64,000 nt of DNA from the NCBI GenBank assembly GCA_030433275.1, contig JAUILK010000004.1:1-64000 (forward strand), read 5' to 3'. The number at the start of each line of letters is the position of its first letter. The first letter of the stretch is position 1. This document shows, one piece after another, positions 42,837 to 51,577 of this stretch. The position numbers and the translations under genes are program-made. The notes under the pieces are model-generated. The model saw only the letters and a program-made list of their open reading frames with translations. It searched no databases and was not told the DNA's origin. The stretch comes from Gammaproteobacteria bacterium. GTDB taxonomy: Bacteria > Pseudomonadota > Gammaproteobacteria > Nitrococcales > Nitrococcaceae.

Positions 42837-43604
42837 TCAAGGTTGACTCGATGGCTTGAATAAACTTGAGTCGACCATGTTGCAAGCAAGTTCGGCGAGG
42901 CCGAACGGCATCCGTGAACCGATGATCTCAGGCAAGCGGTTCTCATAGAAGATGTGATCGAACTCCACCAGTTTGTTTGCGAGCGCCTCACCTTTAGCCC
43001 ATAGAAAGTCGTGCTCAAGCTCGTACATAAATGCGGTTAGCTCGTCCCAGCTCTCCTCGGCAAAGCGTTCGTGCGCGTTGGTTGCGATGGTTCGGGCAAA
43101 GCAGGCTAGCGCCAGCGTGAGCCAGTCGGGCGCGACGGGTTCGGCAAGCAGCCGCTCGCGCGTGGCTGAATAGGCGCGTTCGGCTCGGTCGCGGCTAGGC
43201 TCGTCGAGGTCGAATCGATTGACGTGCTGCTCGAAGTCCGCTTCGCGGCGCAGGGCCTGCCGACCCGCTTCGATCGTGGCGTTCAGACGGTCGCGCAATA
43301 GCCGATTGCGAAGTCCTTTGTGTAGGCCAGCCGCCCAGGACGTCGGTGTTTGATGGCGAAAGCCGTTGGTGAACTCTGCGGCCTTATCGTCCTGTGCTTG
43401 CGGTGTTTTGTGCGGCTGCTCAAGCAAAGGCACAGCCTCGGTGACGAGGTCTTCCGAGCGAAAAGACTCGAGCTTTTCATGCAATTTGATGCTTTGGAAG
43501 GTCTCGATCAGACGTGGATCGAGGATGATTTCCGCAGCGCGGCGAAGTGCTTGAGCGTCGTCGCTTGTGATGTTCCGGCGTTTGCCGCGAGAGGCCTTGC
43601 CCAT
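42837..43604 (-). CDS. Hypothetical protein downstream of paaE
   Basis: A 255-residue soluble, helical protein starting MGKASRGKRRNITSDDAQALRRAAEIILDP. It is basic at the N-terminus and rich in charged helices (RLNATIEAGRQALRREADFEQHVNRFDLDEPSRDRAERAYS in parts). No family is recognised. The start at 43602-43604 is preferred, because a longer frame would overlap paaE. It lies 91 bases after paaE on the same strand and could be cotranscribed, but nothing ties it to phenylacetate metabolism. Confidence 0.55.
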   Translation of the reverse strand: MGKASRGKRRNITSDDAQALRRAAEIILDPRLIETFQSIKLHEKLESFRSEDLVTEAVPLLEQPHKTPQAQDDKAAEFTNGFRHQTPTSWAAGLHKGLRNRLLRDRLNATIEAGRQALRREADFEQHVNRFDLDEPSRDRAERAYSATRERLLAEPVAPDWLTLALACFARTIATNAHERFAEESWDELTAFMYELEHDFLWAKGEALANKLVEFDHIFYENRLPEIIGSRMPFGLAELACNMVDSSLFKPSSQP

Positions 43605-43695
43605 GGTGTTTCGACTCTTAGCGAATGGGTAATTGCAGTTGATAATTTTACAGATAGGCAGCGGCGCCGGGATAGTATGTGCGCCTAGCTCGCTT

Positions 43696-44772
43696 TCAGG
43701 CATCGTAGTCCAGCACGATTTTCTTGCTGAGCGGGTAGCTCTGGCAGGTAAGCACGTAGCCCGCCTTGAGTTCGTCGTCCTCCAAAGCGTAGTTGGCGCC
43801 CATCCGCACCTCGCCGGCTAGCAGTTTGGCCCGGCAGGTGGCGCAGACCCCGCCCTTGCAGGAGAAGGGTAAATCGGCGCCGGCCCGCAGCCCGGCTTCG
43901 AGAAGGGTTTCGGTGTTGTGCTTCAGCTCGAATTCGAGCCGCCGACCTTCGGCAATGACGGCGATCCGACTGACGGGGTGAGCGCTCTGCGTCTCGTCAA
44001 GGTGCTGCGGAAATTGGCGCTTGACCTCACCTGGGACCGTAAACAGCTCGGAATGGATGTGCCGGCATTCGATGCCCTGCGCGTGCAACGCTTCGGTAAC
44101 CGCATGGCGCATGAGTTCGGGCCCGCAGATGAAGCACTCGTCCACGCCGGCGATATCGATGCAGCGCTCGCAGAGTTGCGCGCACTTTTCCTCAGTGATG
44201 CGCCCATGCAAGAGTTCGCTGTCGGTCGGCTCGCGGCTGAGCACGTGAACTAGGTTGAAGCGCTCCATGTACGTGTTCTTCAGATCCTCCAGCTCCTCAC
44301 GAAAGAGGATGCTGGCGCCGGTGCGGTTGCCGTAGACCAGAGTGAATCGGCTCGCCTGCTCCACGGCCAGGGTGGTTTCGATGATCGAGAGTACCGGGGT
44401 AATGCCGCTGCCGGCGGCGAAGGCGAGGTAGTGCTTGGCCTGGTTCGGATCCAGCGGGGTATAAAAGTGGCCTCGCGGTGGCATGACTTCCAGTGTTTGG
44501 CCCGGTTCCAGTTCGTCGTTGGCGAAGTTGGAAAAAAGGCCGTGCGGCTGACGCTTGACGGCGATGCGCAGCGTGTTGGCCGGCACGCCGGCACAAATGG
44601 AGTAGGTGCGCATGATTTGCTCGCCGGCGATCCGGGTGCGCACTGCGATGTGCTGGCCCTGGTGGTAGCGAAACCTCTTGCGCAGTGCGGATGGTACGGC
44701 GAAGGTGATGGTTACGGCCTCCCGAGTCACAGGGCGGAGCTCGGCGATGGTAAGCTTATGGAAGGTGGCCAT
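43696..44772 (-). CDS. paaE: PaaE, reductase of phenylacetyl-CoA 1,2-epoxidase
   Basis: A 358-residue flavin and iron-sulfur reductase that delivers NADPH electrons to the PaaAC oxygenase. The FAD domain has RFRYHQGQHIAVRTRI and MRTYSICAG; the NAD(P) domain has FAAGSGITPVLSIIETTL and YGNRT, with CGPELMRHAV. The C-terminal plant-type [2Fe-2S] ferredoxin has CKGGVCATC, then a fourth Cys in TCQSYPLS. Its length and layout match E. coli PaaE. It is separated from paaD by 233 bases, so it may have its own promoter, unlike the tightly packed paaABCD. Confidence 0.93.
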   Translation of the reverse strand: MATFHKLTIAELRPVTREAVTITFAVPSALRKRFRYHQGQHIAVRTRIAGEQIMRTYSICAGVPANTLRIAVKRQPHGLFSNFANDELEPGQTLEVMPPRGHFYTPLDPNQAKHYLAFAAGSGITPVLSIIETTLAVEQASRFTLVYGNRTGASILFREELEDLKNTYMERFNLVHVLSREPTDSELLHGRITEEKCAQLCERCIDIAGVDECFICGPELMRHAVTEALHAQGIECRHIHSELFTVPGEVKRQFPQHLDETQSAHPVSRIAVIAEGRRLEFELKHNTETLLEAGLRAGADLPFSCKGGVCATCRAKLLAGEVRMGANYALEDDELKAGYVLTCQSYPLSKKIVLDYDA

Positions 44773-45005
44773 AGCTTTCTCGATGCCTTGATGCGTTTGG
44801 ACTCCGCGCTGCTATTGTCGGTCGTCCTGAATGGCATTTAACTTAAAGTGGTGTGTGGGGCGCGCTATTCGATCTGTGGGACGCGATAAACCCTCCTTGG
44901 GGGCTCGCTCGCAACATCCATGCTGCAAACGCCCTCAGATCGAACACCACGAAACCCTTTCAGCCCATCGCAAATCGGTAAAGAAAGTGCCATTCGCGGT
45001 CGTCC

Positions 45006-45524
45006 TCAAATGCATTTGAAATAGTCGAACGGCTCCAGGCAGTCCTCGCAGCGGTAGAGTGCTTTGCAGGCGGTGGAGCCGAATTCGCTGATTCGCGCGG
45101 TCTGCGTGGAGCCGCACTGGGGGCAGGCCACGAGCGGTTGATTGCCGACGCCGGCCGGTCTACAGCCGACGGCGCGCCCTGGCGGGGCGATGCCGTATTC
45201 CAGCAGCTTGCGACGGCCGGCCGCGGTGATCCAGTCACTGCTCCAGGGCGGTGCGAGGCGTGTGTGGATATGGAAAGCCGCCACGCCATGGCGGCGCAGC
45301 TGCGTGGCGATCGCTTGCTCGATGGCCTGCATGGCCGGACAGCCGGAGTAGGTCGGGGTGATGACTACCACCGTCTCGCCGGCCTGGCACTGGACATCCC
45401 TCAGAACGCCGAGCTCGGCAATGCTCAGCACCGGGATCTCCGGGTCGGTAACCGTCTCGAGCCAGGCGCACACCTGGGTTGGTGTGACTTTCGGGGCCGG
45501 TTGCGAGTCGTTACCAGTGGGCAT
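45006..45524 (-). CDS. paaD: PaaD, assembly factor for the phenylacetyl-CoA epoxidase
   Basis: A 172-residue protein with an N-terminal MIP18/DUF59 domain (VCAWLETVTDPEIPVLSIAELGVLRDV and TPTYSGCPAMQAIEQAI, the DPE and CP motifs of Fe-S maturation factors). The C-terminal zinc-ribbon-like region reads CPQCGSTQT ... CKALYRCEDC. PaaD is needed for activity of the epoxidase and is thought to help insert metal or clusters. It overlaps the paaC end by 14 bases, a sign of coupled translation. Confidence 0.93.
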   Translation of the reverse strand: MPTGNDSQPAPKVTPTQVCAWLETVTDPEIPVLSIAELGVLRDVQCQAGETVVVITPTYSGCPAMQAIEQAIATQLRRHGVAAFHIHTRLAPPWSSDWITAAGRRKLLEYGIAPPGRAVGCRPAGVGNQPLVACPQCGSTQTARISEFGSTACKALYRCEDCLEPFDYFKCI

Positions 45525-46269
45525 CGGGGTAGGCCCTCGGCAGGAACTGCATTTCCGCCAGAATGTAGCCGAGCTGTTCGGAGTGGCGGCCTTGTTTGCC
45601 GCCGGATTGCATCCAGCCCGCAGCCGGGCGCTGCAGGGTGGCCGTCTTCAGGGTGCGCGCGACTTCTTCGTCCCAGGCCTGTTGCACCGCGGTTAAATCC
45701 GCCGCCACGCCGCTTGACTGTAGTGCGCGGTCTATCTCGTCCGTCGTGAACAGCTCGCCTGTGTACGGCCACAGTGTGTCGACGGAGCGTTGGAGCTTGG
45801 TGTGGCTCTCGGTGGTGCCATCGCCGAGGCGGATCATCCATTCGGCGCTGCGCCGCCGATGATAGCCGGCCTCCTTGCACGACTTGGCCGCGATGGCGGC
45901 GATGTGCTGATCCGAACTGCCATGCAACGCCTCGAGCAGCGGGTAGTGAAAGGCGTCGAACAGATACTGCCGGGCGATGGTGTCGCCGTAGTGGCCGTTG
46001 GGCTGCTCCACCAACAGCACATTGCGGAAATCCAGAATGTCACGTTGCAGGGCCAGGGTATCTTCATCGCGGCCCGCGCCTTCTACCGTGCCGGCATAGG
46101 CGAGCCAGCCGCGTGCCTGGCCGATCAGATCCAGCGCGACATTGGCGCTGCCCAGTTCTTCCTCGAGCGCCGGGGCATGGCCGATCCACTCGGTCAGCCG
46201 TTGGCCCAGGATCAGTGCGTTGTCGCCCAGGCGCAGCAGGTACTCGTACAGGGCTTGGTGCTGGTTCAT
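45511..46269 (-). CDS. paaC: PaaC, structural subunit of phenylacetyl-CoA 1,2-epoxidase
   Basis: A 252-residue ferritin-like helical protein, the catalytically inactive partner of PaaA. It contains LYEYLLRLGDNALILGQRLTEWIGHAPALEEELG, LDLIGQARGWLAYAG and KSCKEAGYHRRRSAEWMIRLGDGTTESH, following E. coli PaaC. It holds PaaA in the heterotetramer of the epoxidase. It lies 28 bases after paaB and overlaps paaD. Confidence 0.93.
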   Translation of the reverse strand: MNQHQALYEYLLRLGDNALILGQRLTEWIGHAPALEEELGSANVALDLIGQARGWLAYAGTVEGAGRDEDTLALQRDILDFRNVLLVEQPNGHYGDTIARQYLFDAFHYPLLEALHGSSDQHIAAIAAKSCKEAGYHRRRSAEWMIRLGDGTTESHTKLQRSVDTLWPYTGELFTTDEIDRALQSSGVAADLTAVQQAWDEEVARTLKTATLQRPAAGWMQSGGKQGRHSEQLGYILAEMQFLPRAYPDAHW

Positions 46270-46297
46270 GGGGTGGTTCGTTTTAGAATTCGGCAGT

Positions 46298-46579
46298 TTA
46301 CAGGTTGTCGATCTCGTCCGGGACCTCGTAGAAGGTCGGATGTCGATACACCTTGTCTTCGCTCGGATCGAACAAGATGGCTTTGTCGCCGGGCGCGCTG
46401 GCGATGATGTCCGTGGATCGCACGACCCAGATGCTCACCCCCTCGCCGCGGCGGGTGTAGACGTCACGAGCGTTGGCGAGCGCCAGCGCTGCATCCGAGG
46501 CATGCAGACTGCCGACGTGTTTGTGCGCCAGGCCGTGGCGGCTGCGGATGAATACTTCCCAGAGCGGCCAGTCTTTCAC
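46298..46579 (-). CDS. paaB: PaaB, small subunit of phenylacetyl-CoA 1,2-epoxidase
   Basis: A 93-residue protein beginning with a GTG codon: VKDWPLWEVFIRSRHGLAHKHVGS, then DAALALANARDVYTRRGEGVSIWVVRS and FDPSEDKVYRHPTFYEVPDEI, all in line with PaaB. It bridges oxygenase subcomplexes. The frame is open far upstream inside paaA, but the GTG at 46577-46579, with GAGGT nine bases ahead and 29 bases after the paaA stop, is the natural start. Confidence 0.92.
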   Translation of the reverse strand: MKDWPLWEVFIRSRHGLAHKHVGSLHASDAALALANARDVYTRRGEGVSIWVVRSTDIIASAPGDKAILFDPSEDKVYRHPTFYEVPDEIDNL

Positions 46580-46608
46580 GGCGCTATACCTCGAATGACC
46601 GTTATCCC

Positions 46609-47619
46609 TTAATCGGTGCCGGGTGCCCGCCGAGTTTGTTTCGCACCAAAGACGAGCGCGGCCTCGCGTACCCAGCGGCCCTCGTCGTAGGCCCGCCGCC
46701 GCGCCTCGATGCGCTCGCGGTTGCACGGACCCTCCCCCTTGAGCACGCGCCAGAATTCGCTCCAGTCGATCGTGCCGAAATCGTAATGGCCGGTCTGCTC
46801 GTTCCATTTGAGCTCCGGATCGGGCGGCGTCAATCCCAGATAGTCGGCTTGCGACACGCTCTGATCGATGAACTTTTGCCGCAGCGCGTCGTTGGTGTGA
46901 CGCTTGATTTTCCAGCGCATGGATTGCTGCGTGTGCGAAGACTCGGCATCGGGCGGCCCGAACATCATCAGCGACGGCCACCACCAGCGGTTCAGCGCAT
47001 CCTGGGCCATGCGCTTTTGCGCTGCGGTGCCGCGGCAGAGCGTGAGCATGATTTCGTAACCCTGGCGTTGATGGAAGCTCTCCTCTTTGCAGATGCGCCG
47101 CATGGCCCTTGCATAGGGCCCATAGGAGCAGCGGCAAAGTGGAATCTGGTTGATGAGCGCCGCGCCGTCCACCAGCCAGCCGATCGCCCCGACGTCGGCC
47201 CAGGTCAACGTAGGGTAGTTGAATATGCTCGAGTACTTGGCCTGGCCGGCATGCAACGCCTCGATGAGCGCCTCGCGGGAGGCCCCGAGGGTCTCGGCGG
47301 CGCTGTAGAGGTAGAGCCCATGGCCCGCCTCGTCCTGCACTTTGGCGAGCAGGATGAGCTTGCGGCGCAGGCTCGGGGCGCGGGTGAGCCAATTGCCCTC
47401 CGGCAACATGCCGACGATCTCCGAGTGAGCGTGCTGTGAGATCTGCCGCACCAGGCTTTGGCGGTAGGCCTGCGGCATCCAGTCTTTGGGCTCGATTTTG
47501 ATATCGGCGTCGATTTTTGCTTGGAACGCCTGTTCCCGCTCCGCGAGCGCCTCTGCGGAGCACCGTGGCTCAACTTCGGTGTGGGCGGGCTGAGTATGCA
47601 TCAGGGTCTTCCCGGTCAT
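46609..47619 (-). CDS. paaA: PaaA, catalytic di-iron subunit of phenylacetyl-CoA 1,2-epoxidase
   Basis: A 336-residue ferritin-like di-iron oxygenase. Iron-ligand regions are [17 protein letters not shown] and [15 protein letters not shown] (E-x6-H type), as in E. coli PaaA, together with [31 protein letters not shown] near the start. With PaaB, C and E it makes the ring epoxide of phenylacetyl-CoA, the first committed aerobic step. The start is the ATG at 47617-47619 ([10 protein letters not shown]) or 47599-47601 (MHTQPAH); both are in frame and neither has an ideal ribosome site. It is first in the operon, behind the promoter at 47672-47711. Confidence 0.92.
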   Translation of the reverse strand: MTGKTLMHTQPAHTEVEPRCSAEALAEREQAFQAKIDADIKIEPKDWMPQAYRQSLVRQISQHAHSEIVGMLPEGNWLTRAPSLRRKLILLAKVQDEAGHGLYLYSAAETLGASREALIEALHAGQAKYSSIFNYPTLTWADVGAIGWLVDGAALINQIPLCRCSYGPYARAMRRICKEESFHQRQGYEIMLTLCRGTAAQKRMAQDALNRWWWPSLMMFGPPDAESSHTQQSMRWKIKRHTNDALRQKFIDQSVSQADYLGLTPPDPELKWNEQTGHYDFGTIDWSEFWRVLKGEGPCNRERIEARRRAYDEGRWVREAALVFGAKQTRRAPGTD

Positions 47620-47671
47620 GAACGATGGACCCGCGATCCGTGGGATTACAGCGGATGGTTCTCCTCTAAAA

Positions 47672-47711
47672 ATGATACAATTAATTAGTGATACGTCAAT
47701 ATTATGTGTCA
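47672..47711 (-). promoter_or_regulatory. paaA promoter with PaaX-type operator
   Basis: On the minus strand TTGACG (47694-47699), a 16-base spacer and TATCAT (47672-47677) form a promoter for paaABCD. The operator-like TGACACA-N8-ACGTATCA (minus-strand reading, 47689-47711) covers the -35. It is the twin of the site at 20428-20450 by paaN. AGAGGAG just downstream (about 47661-47667) has no start codon at the right distance. Confidence 0.6.
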
Positions 47712-47822
47712 TTAAGTCGGTGTTTGGACGTGCGTTGGCAAAGTCACTCCTAATAACCGAGACGAAGGATAGGAGTGGGCGGTTGGCCGAGACGCACCGT
47801 AAATACGTCCTTGTAGGCTCGC

Positions 47823-47843
47823 AGGCCGCCATCCGGGCGGCCT
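47823..47843. repeat. Palindrome AGGCCGCC-N5-GGCGGCCT, copy 2
   Basis: The same 8-bp stem as at 36507-36527, loop ATCCG here. It lies in the gap between paaX and the paaA promoter, where no gene is present. Confidence 0.5.
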
Positions 47844-47921
47844 ACGTTCTCGGTCAGCCAGCCCGTTCCCGTCTGAGCCTACTTAACGGTTGAGTTGGCC
47901 AGCTGCAGCTGACGGTGCACT

Positions 47922-47940
47922 GTCAGCCAGTCGGGCTGAC
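47922..47940 (-). terminator. Possible transcription terminator after paaX
   Basis: A 7-bp stem (GTCAGCC / GGCTGAC, loop of five bases), 14 bases beyond the paaX stop on its transcript side. There is no T-run, so it is a weak call. A second small hairpin, GCTGAC / GTCAGC, adjoins it. Confidence 0.3.
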
Positions 47941-47954
47941 CGAATCGAATCGGC

Positions 47955-48878
47955 TCAGATCAGGCCACCGAAGCGTTGGTAGAAGTACTGCGCCGGTTCC
48001 GGCAGCGGTCCTTCCGCCGTCTGCAGAACCCGCGCGAGGTGTTCCTCGGCGAGTCGATAGGTCAGCCGATAGAGGTTGCGGGAGAGCCGCCGTGCCGCGG
48101 TGCCGTTCCAGCCCTGCGGCAGCACCTCATCAGGCAGTTGGGGATCACGCAAGAGCAGCCGTCGCACCTGATGGATCAGTAAGGTGCGCACTAGAAAGCA
48201 TTGCTGCGGGTCGAGCCGTTTAGCGCTTTTGAGCGCTCGCCAAACGGGTCGGAAACGCTCCAGGAACTGCTGGTAGTCGATGGCAAGTCGCTCCAAGTTC
48301 CAGCAGGTTCGTACCAGGCGGTTGAGTGGCTGTGAGGTGGGGAGTCCCTCGTTACGTGCCCTCATGATAATAAGGTCGTTTTGTACTCCGAGGTCTTGCA
48401 GTGTGGCTGCGAATGCCCCTTGGGGCGGCATGGGGTGCGCCATGACCCCTGGGGCAATGCTGCCGAAGCCGAGTTGGCCCAACTCCTTGCGCAGCGCCTC
48501 ACGCGTGCCGTTGGCGATCAGCGAGGTCAACAGTAGTGTCCATTCGCCGCTCCAATCCTGCTGGGGTTCGGCATAGACGCGCTGATAGGCCTTCTCGAAG
48601 CTGCGCCAGCCGGAGCGGGTGAGGCTGTAATAGCTGCGTCGGCCGATTTGCTCGGAGCTGAGCCAGCCTTCCTTAGTCAGGCGGAACACCGCGGTGCGGA
48701 CCAGACGTTGATTGAGCCCGAGTGGTGCGAGCAGCTGAATCAGGCTGCCCAACCAGACCGTGCCTCCGCGCGGCGCGATGGCATCGCCATAGACGGTGAT
48801 GATCAGAGAGCCGGCGCGGATGGGGCGCTGGGAGCGGAACTCTTCTATGAGCTGTTCGATATTTCGGATCTTCGGCAT
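47955..48878 (-). CDS. paaX: PaaX, phenylacetyl-CoA-responsive repressor
   Basis: A 307-residue transcription factor. The N-terminal winged-helix region has RAGSLIITVYGDAIAPRGGTVWLGSLIQLLAPLGLNQRLVRTAVFRL and TKEGWLSSEQIGRRSYYSLT; the middle PaaX domain has WTLLLTSLIANGTREALRKELGQLGFGSIAPGVMAHP, and the C-terminal domain FLVRTLLIHQVRRLLLRDPQLPDEVLPQGWNG. This is the full PaaX layout (E. coli 316). Known PaaX proteins repress paa promoters until phenylacetyl-CoA binds. Here it lies between hmgA and paaA, on the same strand as both. The two 23-bp operators at paaN and paaA are its likely targets. Confidence 0.93.
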   Translation of the reverse strand: MPKIRNIEQLIEEFRSQRPIRAGSLIITVYGDAIAPRGGTVWLGSLIQLLAPLGLNQRLVRTAVFRLTKEGWLSSEQIGRRSYYSLTRSGWRSFEKAYQRVYAEPQQDWSGEWTLLLTSLIANGTREALRKELGQLGFGSIAPGVMAHPMPPQGAFAATLQDLGVQNDLIIMRARNEGLPTSQPLNRLVRTCWNLERLAIDYQQFLERFRPVWRALKSAKRLDPQQCFLVRTLLIHQVRRLLLRDPQLPDEVLPQGWNGTAARRLSRNLYRLTYRLAEEHLARVLQTAEGPLPEPAQYFYQRFGGLI

Positions 48879-48974
48879 GATTGGGTGGCCCGCATGCTGG
48901 GCAAGCCACTCGCTCCCGCTGACATGGCTTGGGGTCGGGGTCAGTAGCGCCGAATCCAGCCGTTAGGTCGGTGA

Positions 48975-50288
48975 TCAACCCGGTGGTGGGTCGAATCGTG
49001 GCAGTAGATCTTGCCACACTTGCACGTAATCGTGTTGGCGGAAGGCGGCATTCAACGCTTGTGGCGTGACTCGGTAGGGGTAGCGGCTCTCGAACATAAA
49101 GGCGAGTGTATCGCTTAGATAGACGGGTTGCAGCGGGGCCTGCGCGGCCGTCTTGAAGGTCTTCGCATCCGGGCCGTGCGGCGTAAGGCCGTTGTGCAGG
49201 CTGGCGCCGCCGGGCTGGAAACCCTCGGCCTTGGCATCGTAGGCACCGTGCACCAACCCCATGAACTCGCTCATGACATTACGATGGAAATACGGCGGGC
49301 GAAAGGTATCTTCTGCGACCAGCCAGCGGGGCGGGAAGATCACGAAATCGAGGTTGGCGCTTCCTGGTGTAGCGCTTGGTGAGCTCAGCACGGTGAAAAT
49401 AGAGGGATCCGGGTGATCGAAGCTCACCGTGTTGATGACATTGAAGCGCGTGAGCGGATACTTGTAAGGGGTGTAGTTGCCATGCCAGGCCACTACGTCG
49501 AGCGGCGAGTGATCCAAGGTGCACGCCCAGAGATGACCTTGAAATTTGGCGAGCAGTGTGAACTCGCCGGTACGCTGCTCATAGGCGGCGACCGGCGTAA
49601 GGAAGTCGCGTGCGCTCGCCAGGCCGTTGGCGCCGATCGGTCCCCGTTCGGGGAGTTGGAGCAAAGCACCGAAATTTTCGCAGACATAGCCGCGCGCGGC
49701 TTTCGTGTTGGACGCAAGGCGCACCTGAAATTTCACCCCGCGCGGGATGACGGCGATCTCGCCGGGAGCGAGCGCAAGGCGTCCCAATTCAGTATGAACG
49801 AGCAATTCGCCGAGTTGCGGGACGATCAGCAACTCGCCGTCGGCGTCGTAGAAAAAAGTATCCGTCATGTCTTGATTGCAGGCATAGAGATGAATGCTGC
49901 AGCCGATCTGGGCCGCGATATCGCCGTTGAGGCAATAAGTGAGCAGCCCGGTGATGAAATCGGTTGGCTCCTGGGGGATCGGCAGTGGATCCCAGCGCAT
50001 CGGGTTGGGGTCCGGTGGCTCGTTGCAGTTCGGTGGCTGCAGGCCGGCGGCGGTGTTGCGCCGATACTCCGATTGCACGACCGAGGGCTGGATACGATAG
50101 AGCCAACTGCGCCGATTCGCCGCGCGCGGCGCGGTAAAAGCGGTGCCGCTGAGTTGTTCCGGATACAGTCCATAAGGCGCGCGCTGGGGTGAATTGCGTC
50201 CGATTGGCAACGCGCCTGACAGCGCTTCGGTCTGAAAATCGTTGTGAAAGCCGCTCATGTATTGGAGTTCACGGTCAGCTGCGGCCAT
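48975..50288 (-). CDS. hmgA: Homogentisate 1,2-dioxygenase
   Basis: A 437-residue Fe(II) ring-cleaving dioxygenase converting homogentisate to maleylacetoacetate. The N-terminus reads [39 protein letters not shown]; the cupin core includes [14 protein letters not shown] and [29 protein letters not shown], and metal-site residues [20 protein letters not shown] and [16 protein letters not shown], all as in characterised enzymes. ATG 50286-50288 is chosen because GGAGGAAAGG lies ahead; an in-frame extension of 36 residues is not used. It is divergent from the MBL-FAD-fah-maiA run, the rest of its pathway. Confidence 0.95.
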   Translation of the reverse strand: MAAADRELQYMSGFHNDFQTEALSGALPIGRNSPQRAPYGLYPEQLSGTAFTAPRAANRRSWLYRIQPSVVQSEYRRNTAAGLQPPNCNEPPDPNPMRWDPLPIPQEPTDFITGLLTYCLNGDIAAQIGCSIHLYACNQDMTDTFFYDADGELLIVPQLGELLVHTELGRLALAPGEIAVIPRGVKFQVRLASNTKAARGYVCENFGALLQLPERGPIGANGLASARDFLTPVAAYEQRTGEFTLLAKFQGHLWACTLDHSPLDVVAWHGNYTPYKYPLTRFNVINTVSFDHPDPSIFTVLSSPSATPGSANLDFVIFPPRWLVAEDTFRPPYFHRNVMSEFMGLVHGAYDAKAEGFQPGGASLHNGLTPHGPDAKTFKTAAQAPLQPVYLSDTLAFMFESRYPYRVTPQALNAAFRQHDYVQVWQDLLPRFDPPPG

Positions 50289-50523
50289 GGTTCCTTTCCT
50301 CCAGGCTATCCCTTCTGGGGACCTCACAAAACCGCCTTGCGCAGTGTCATCCTGGTATGGCTCGCCCCGGATCACCGATTCGGGGTTGTTTTGCAATAGA
50401 CCAAGAAACGATCGTCATTAATATTGGATTTCGTATCGTATATACGCGGGTACGGGTTGAGCCAAGAGTGTTATCAATGCCTTCAAATATGGTTTGGACG
50501 CCGTCAATTCTCTAAAATTTAGA

Positions 50524-50543
50524 TACACTATACAAATAGTGTA
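50524..50543. promoter_or_regulatory. Palindromic operator candidate in the hmgA / MBL divergent gap
   Basis: TACACTATACAAATAGTGTA: perfect 8-bp arms around ACAA. It lies in the AT-rich middle of the 321-base gap that separates the two arms of the homogentisate genes and could control both. It does not resemble the PaaX-type sites, so another regulator is implied; none is encoded nearby. The rest of the gap holds nothing else I can name. Confidence 0.5.
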
Positions 50544-50609
50544 GTAATAATTTTGTAATGCTTTAGAAAGCGCGCTTGCTGCGGAGCGGGTGGTGGAGGC
50601 AACAAGACG

Positions 50610-51563
50610 ATGGCCAAGCCGTTTGCATCTCAGGGTGATCTAGAACCTAAGGTGATTACCTTCATGGCACTGGCCGATGGGGTTTATGCCTACACAGCCG
50701 AAGGTGACCCGAACTCGGGCGTCATCGTCGGCGATGACAGTGTCATGGTCGTCGATACCCAAGCCACGCCGGCCATGGCGCAGGCGCTGATCGAGCGGGT
50801 GCGACAAGTTACCGATAAGCCGATCCGTTATCTGGTGCTGACTCACTATCATGCGGTGCGCGTGCTGGGCGCCTCGGCCTACGGCGCCGAGCACATCATC
50901 GCCAGTCGGGGCACCTACGAACTGATCGCCGAGCGCGGTCAGCAGGACTACGACTCGGAGCTGGGGCGTTTCCCGCGTCTGTTCCGAGGCGCCGATTCAA
51001 TACCGGGGCTTACCTGGCCGAGCTTGGTCTTCGACGGTGGCCTGAGCGTGTGGTTGGGTAAACGGCGAGTCGAGGTCGCGCACCTCGGGCGGGGCCACAC
51101 CAAGGGCGATACGCTGGTATGGCTGCCCACCGAAAAGGTGTTGTTCAGCGGTGACTTGGTGGAGTGCGGCGCCACCCCTTATACCGGTGATGCTTACCTA
51201 TGCGATTGGCCGCATACGTTGGCGCGTCTGCGTGAACTGGGAGCCGAGCAACTCGTGCCGGGGCGCGGTGCGGCGCTTACCACGCGTTCGGCCTGTGAGC
51301 AGGCCATCGCCGGTACGCAGGCTTTTTTGACCGATTTGTTCGAAGGCGTGCGCAAGGCACGGCAGTCCGGTAAGACCCTGAAGGGGGTCTACGATGAAGT
51401 TTATTCAGACCTGCAGCCGAAATACGGTCATTGGGTAATATTCGACCATTGCCTGCCTTTCAATGTGAGTCGGGCCTACGATGAATCCGGTGACTATCCG
51501 GATCCGCGGGTCTGGACCGCCGAGCGTGACCGGCTGATGTGGCAGGTGCTCGAGAGCGGTTGA
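50610..51563 (+). CDS. MBL-fold protein of the homogentisate cluster, with altered metal motif
   Basis: A 317-residue metallo-beta-lactamase-fold protein. After GVYAYTAEGDPNSGVIVGDDSVMVVDTQAT comes the first metal motif, which reads THYHAVRVLG instead of the usual THxHxDHxGG: the Asp and third His are missing. Later motifs are present (GRGHTKGDTLVWLPTEKVLFSGDLVE). Altered motifs of this type occur in a subgroup that travels with hmg/FAD-monooxygenase genes, so it may be a hydrolase with one metal or a non-hydrolytic binder. A GGAGG lies upstream of ATG 50610. It is the first gene of the rightward run, 14 bases ahead of the monooxygenase. Confidence 0.78.
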   Translation: MAKPFASQGDLEPKVITFMALADGVYAYTAEGDPNSGVIVGDDSVMVVDTQATPAMAQALIERVRQVTDKPIRYLVLTHYHAVRVLGASAYGAEHIIASRGTYELIAERGQQDYDSELGRFPRLFRGADSIPGLTWPSLVFDGGLSVWLGKRRVEVAHLGRGHTKGDTLVWLPTEKVLFSGDLVECGATPYTGDAYLCDWPHTLARLRELGAEQLVPGRGAALTTRSACEQAIAGTQAFLTDLFEGVRKARQSGKTLKGVYDEVYSDLQPKYGHWVIFDHCLPFNVSRAYDESGDYPDPRVWTAERDRLMWQVLESG

Positions 51564-51577
51564 GCGAGGATTGGCCG

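Noticed and set aside
42837-43703. Longer start for the hypothetical gene after paaE
   Set aside because: It would overlap the paaE coding end; the internal MGKASRGK start is cleaner.
44817-45022. Imperfect direct repeat GGTCGTCCT-AATG-CATTT flanking the paaD-paaE gap
   Set aside because: About 20 bases with several mismatches; too short and imperfect to call a duplication or insertion footprint.
46580-47563. Frame upstream of PaaB reading inside paaA
   Set aside because: Only the last 93 codons encode PaaB; the rest is an out-of-frame reading of paaA.
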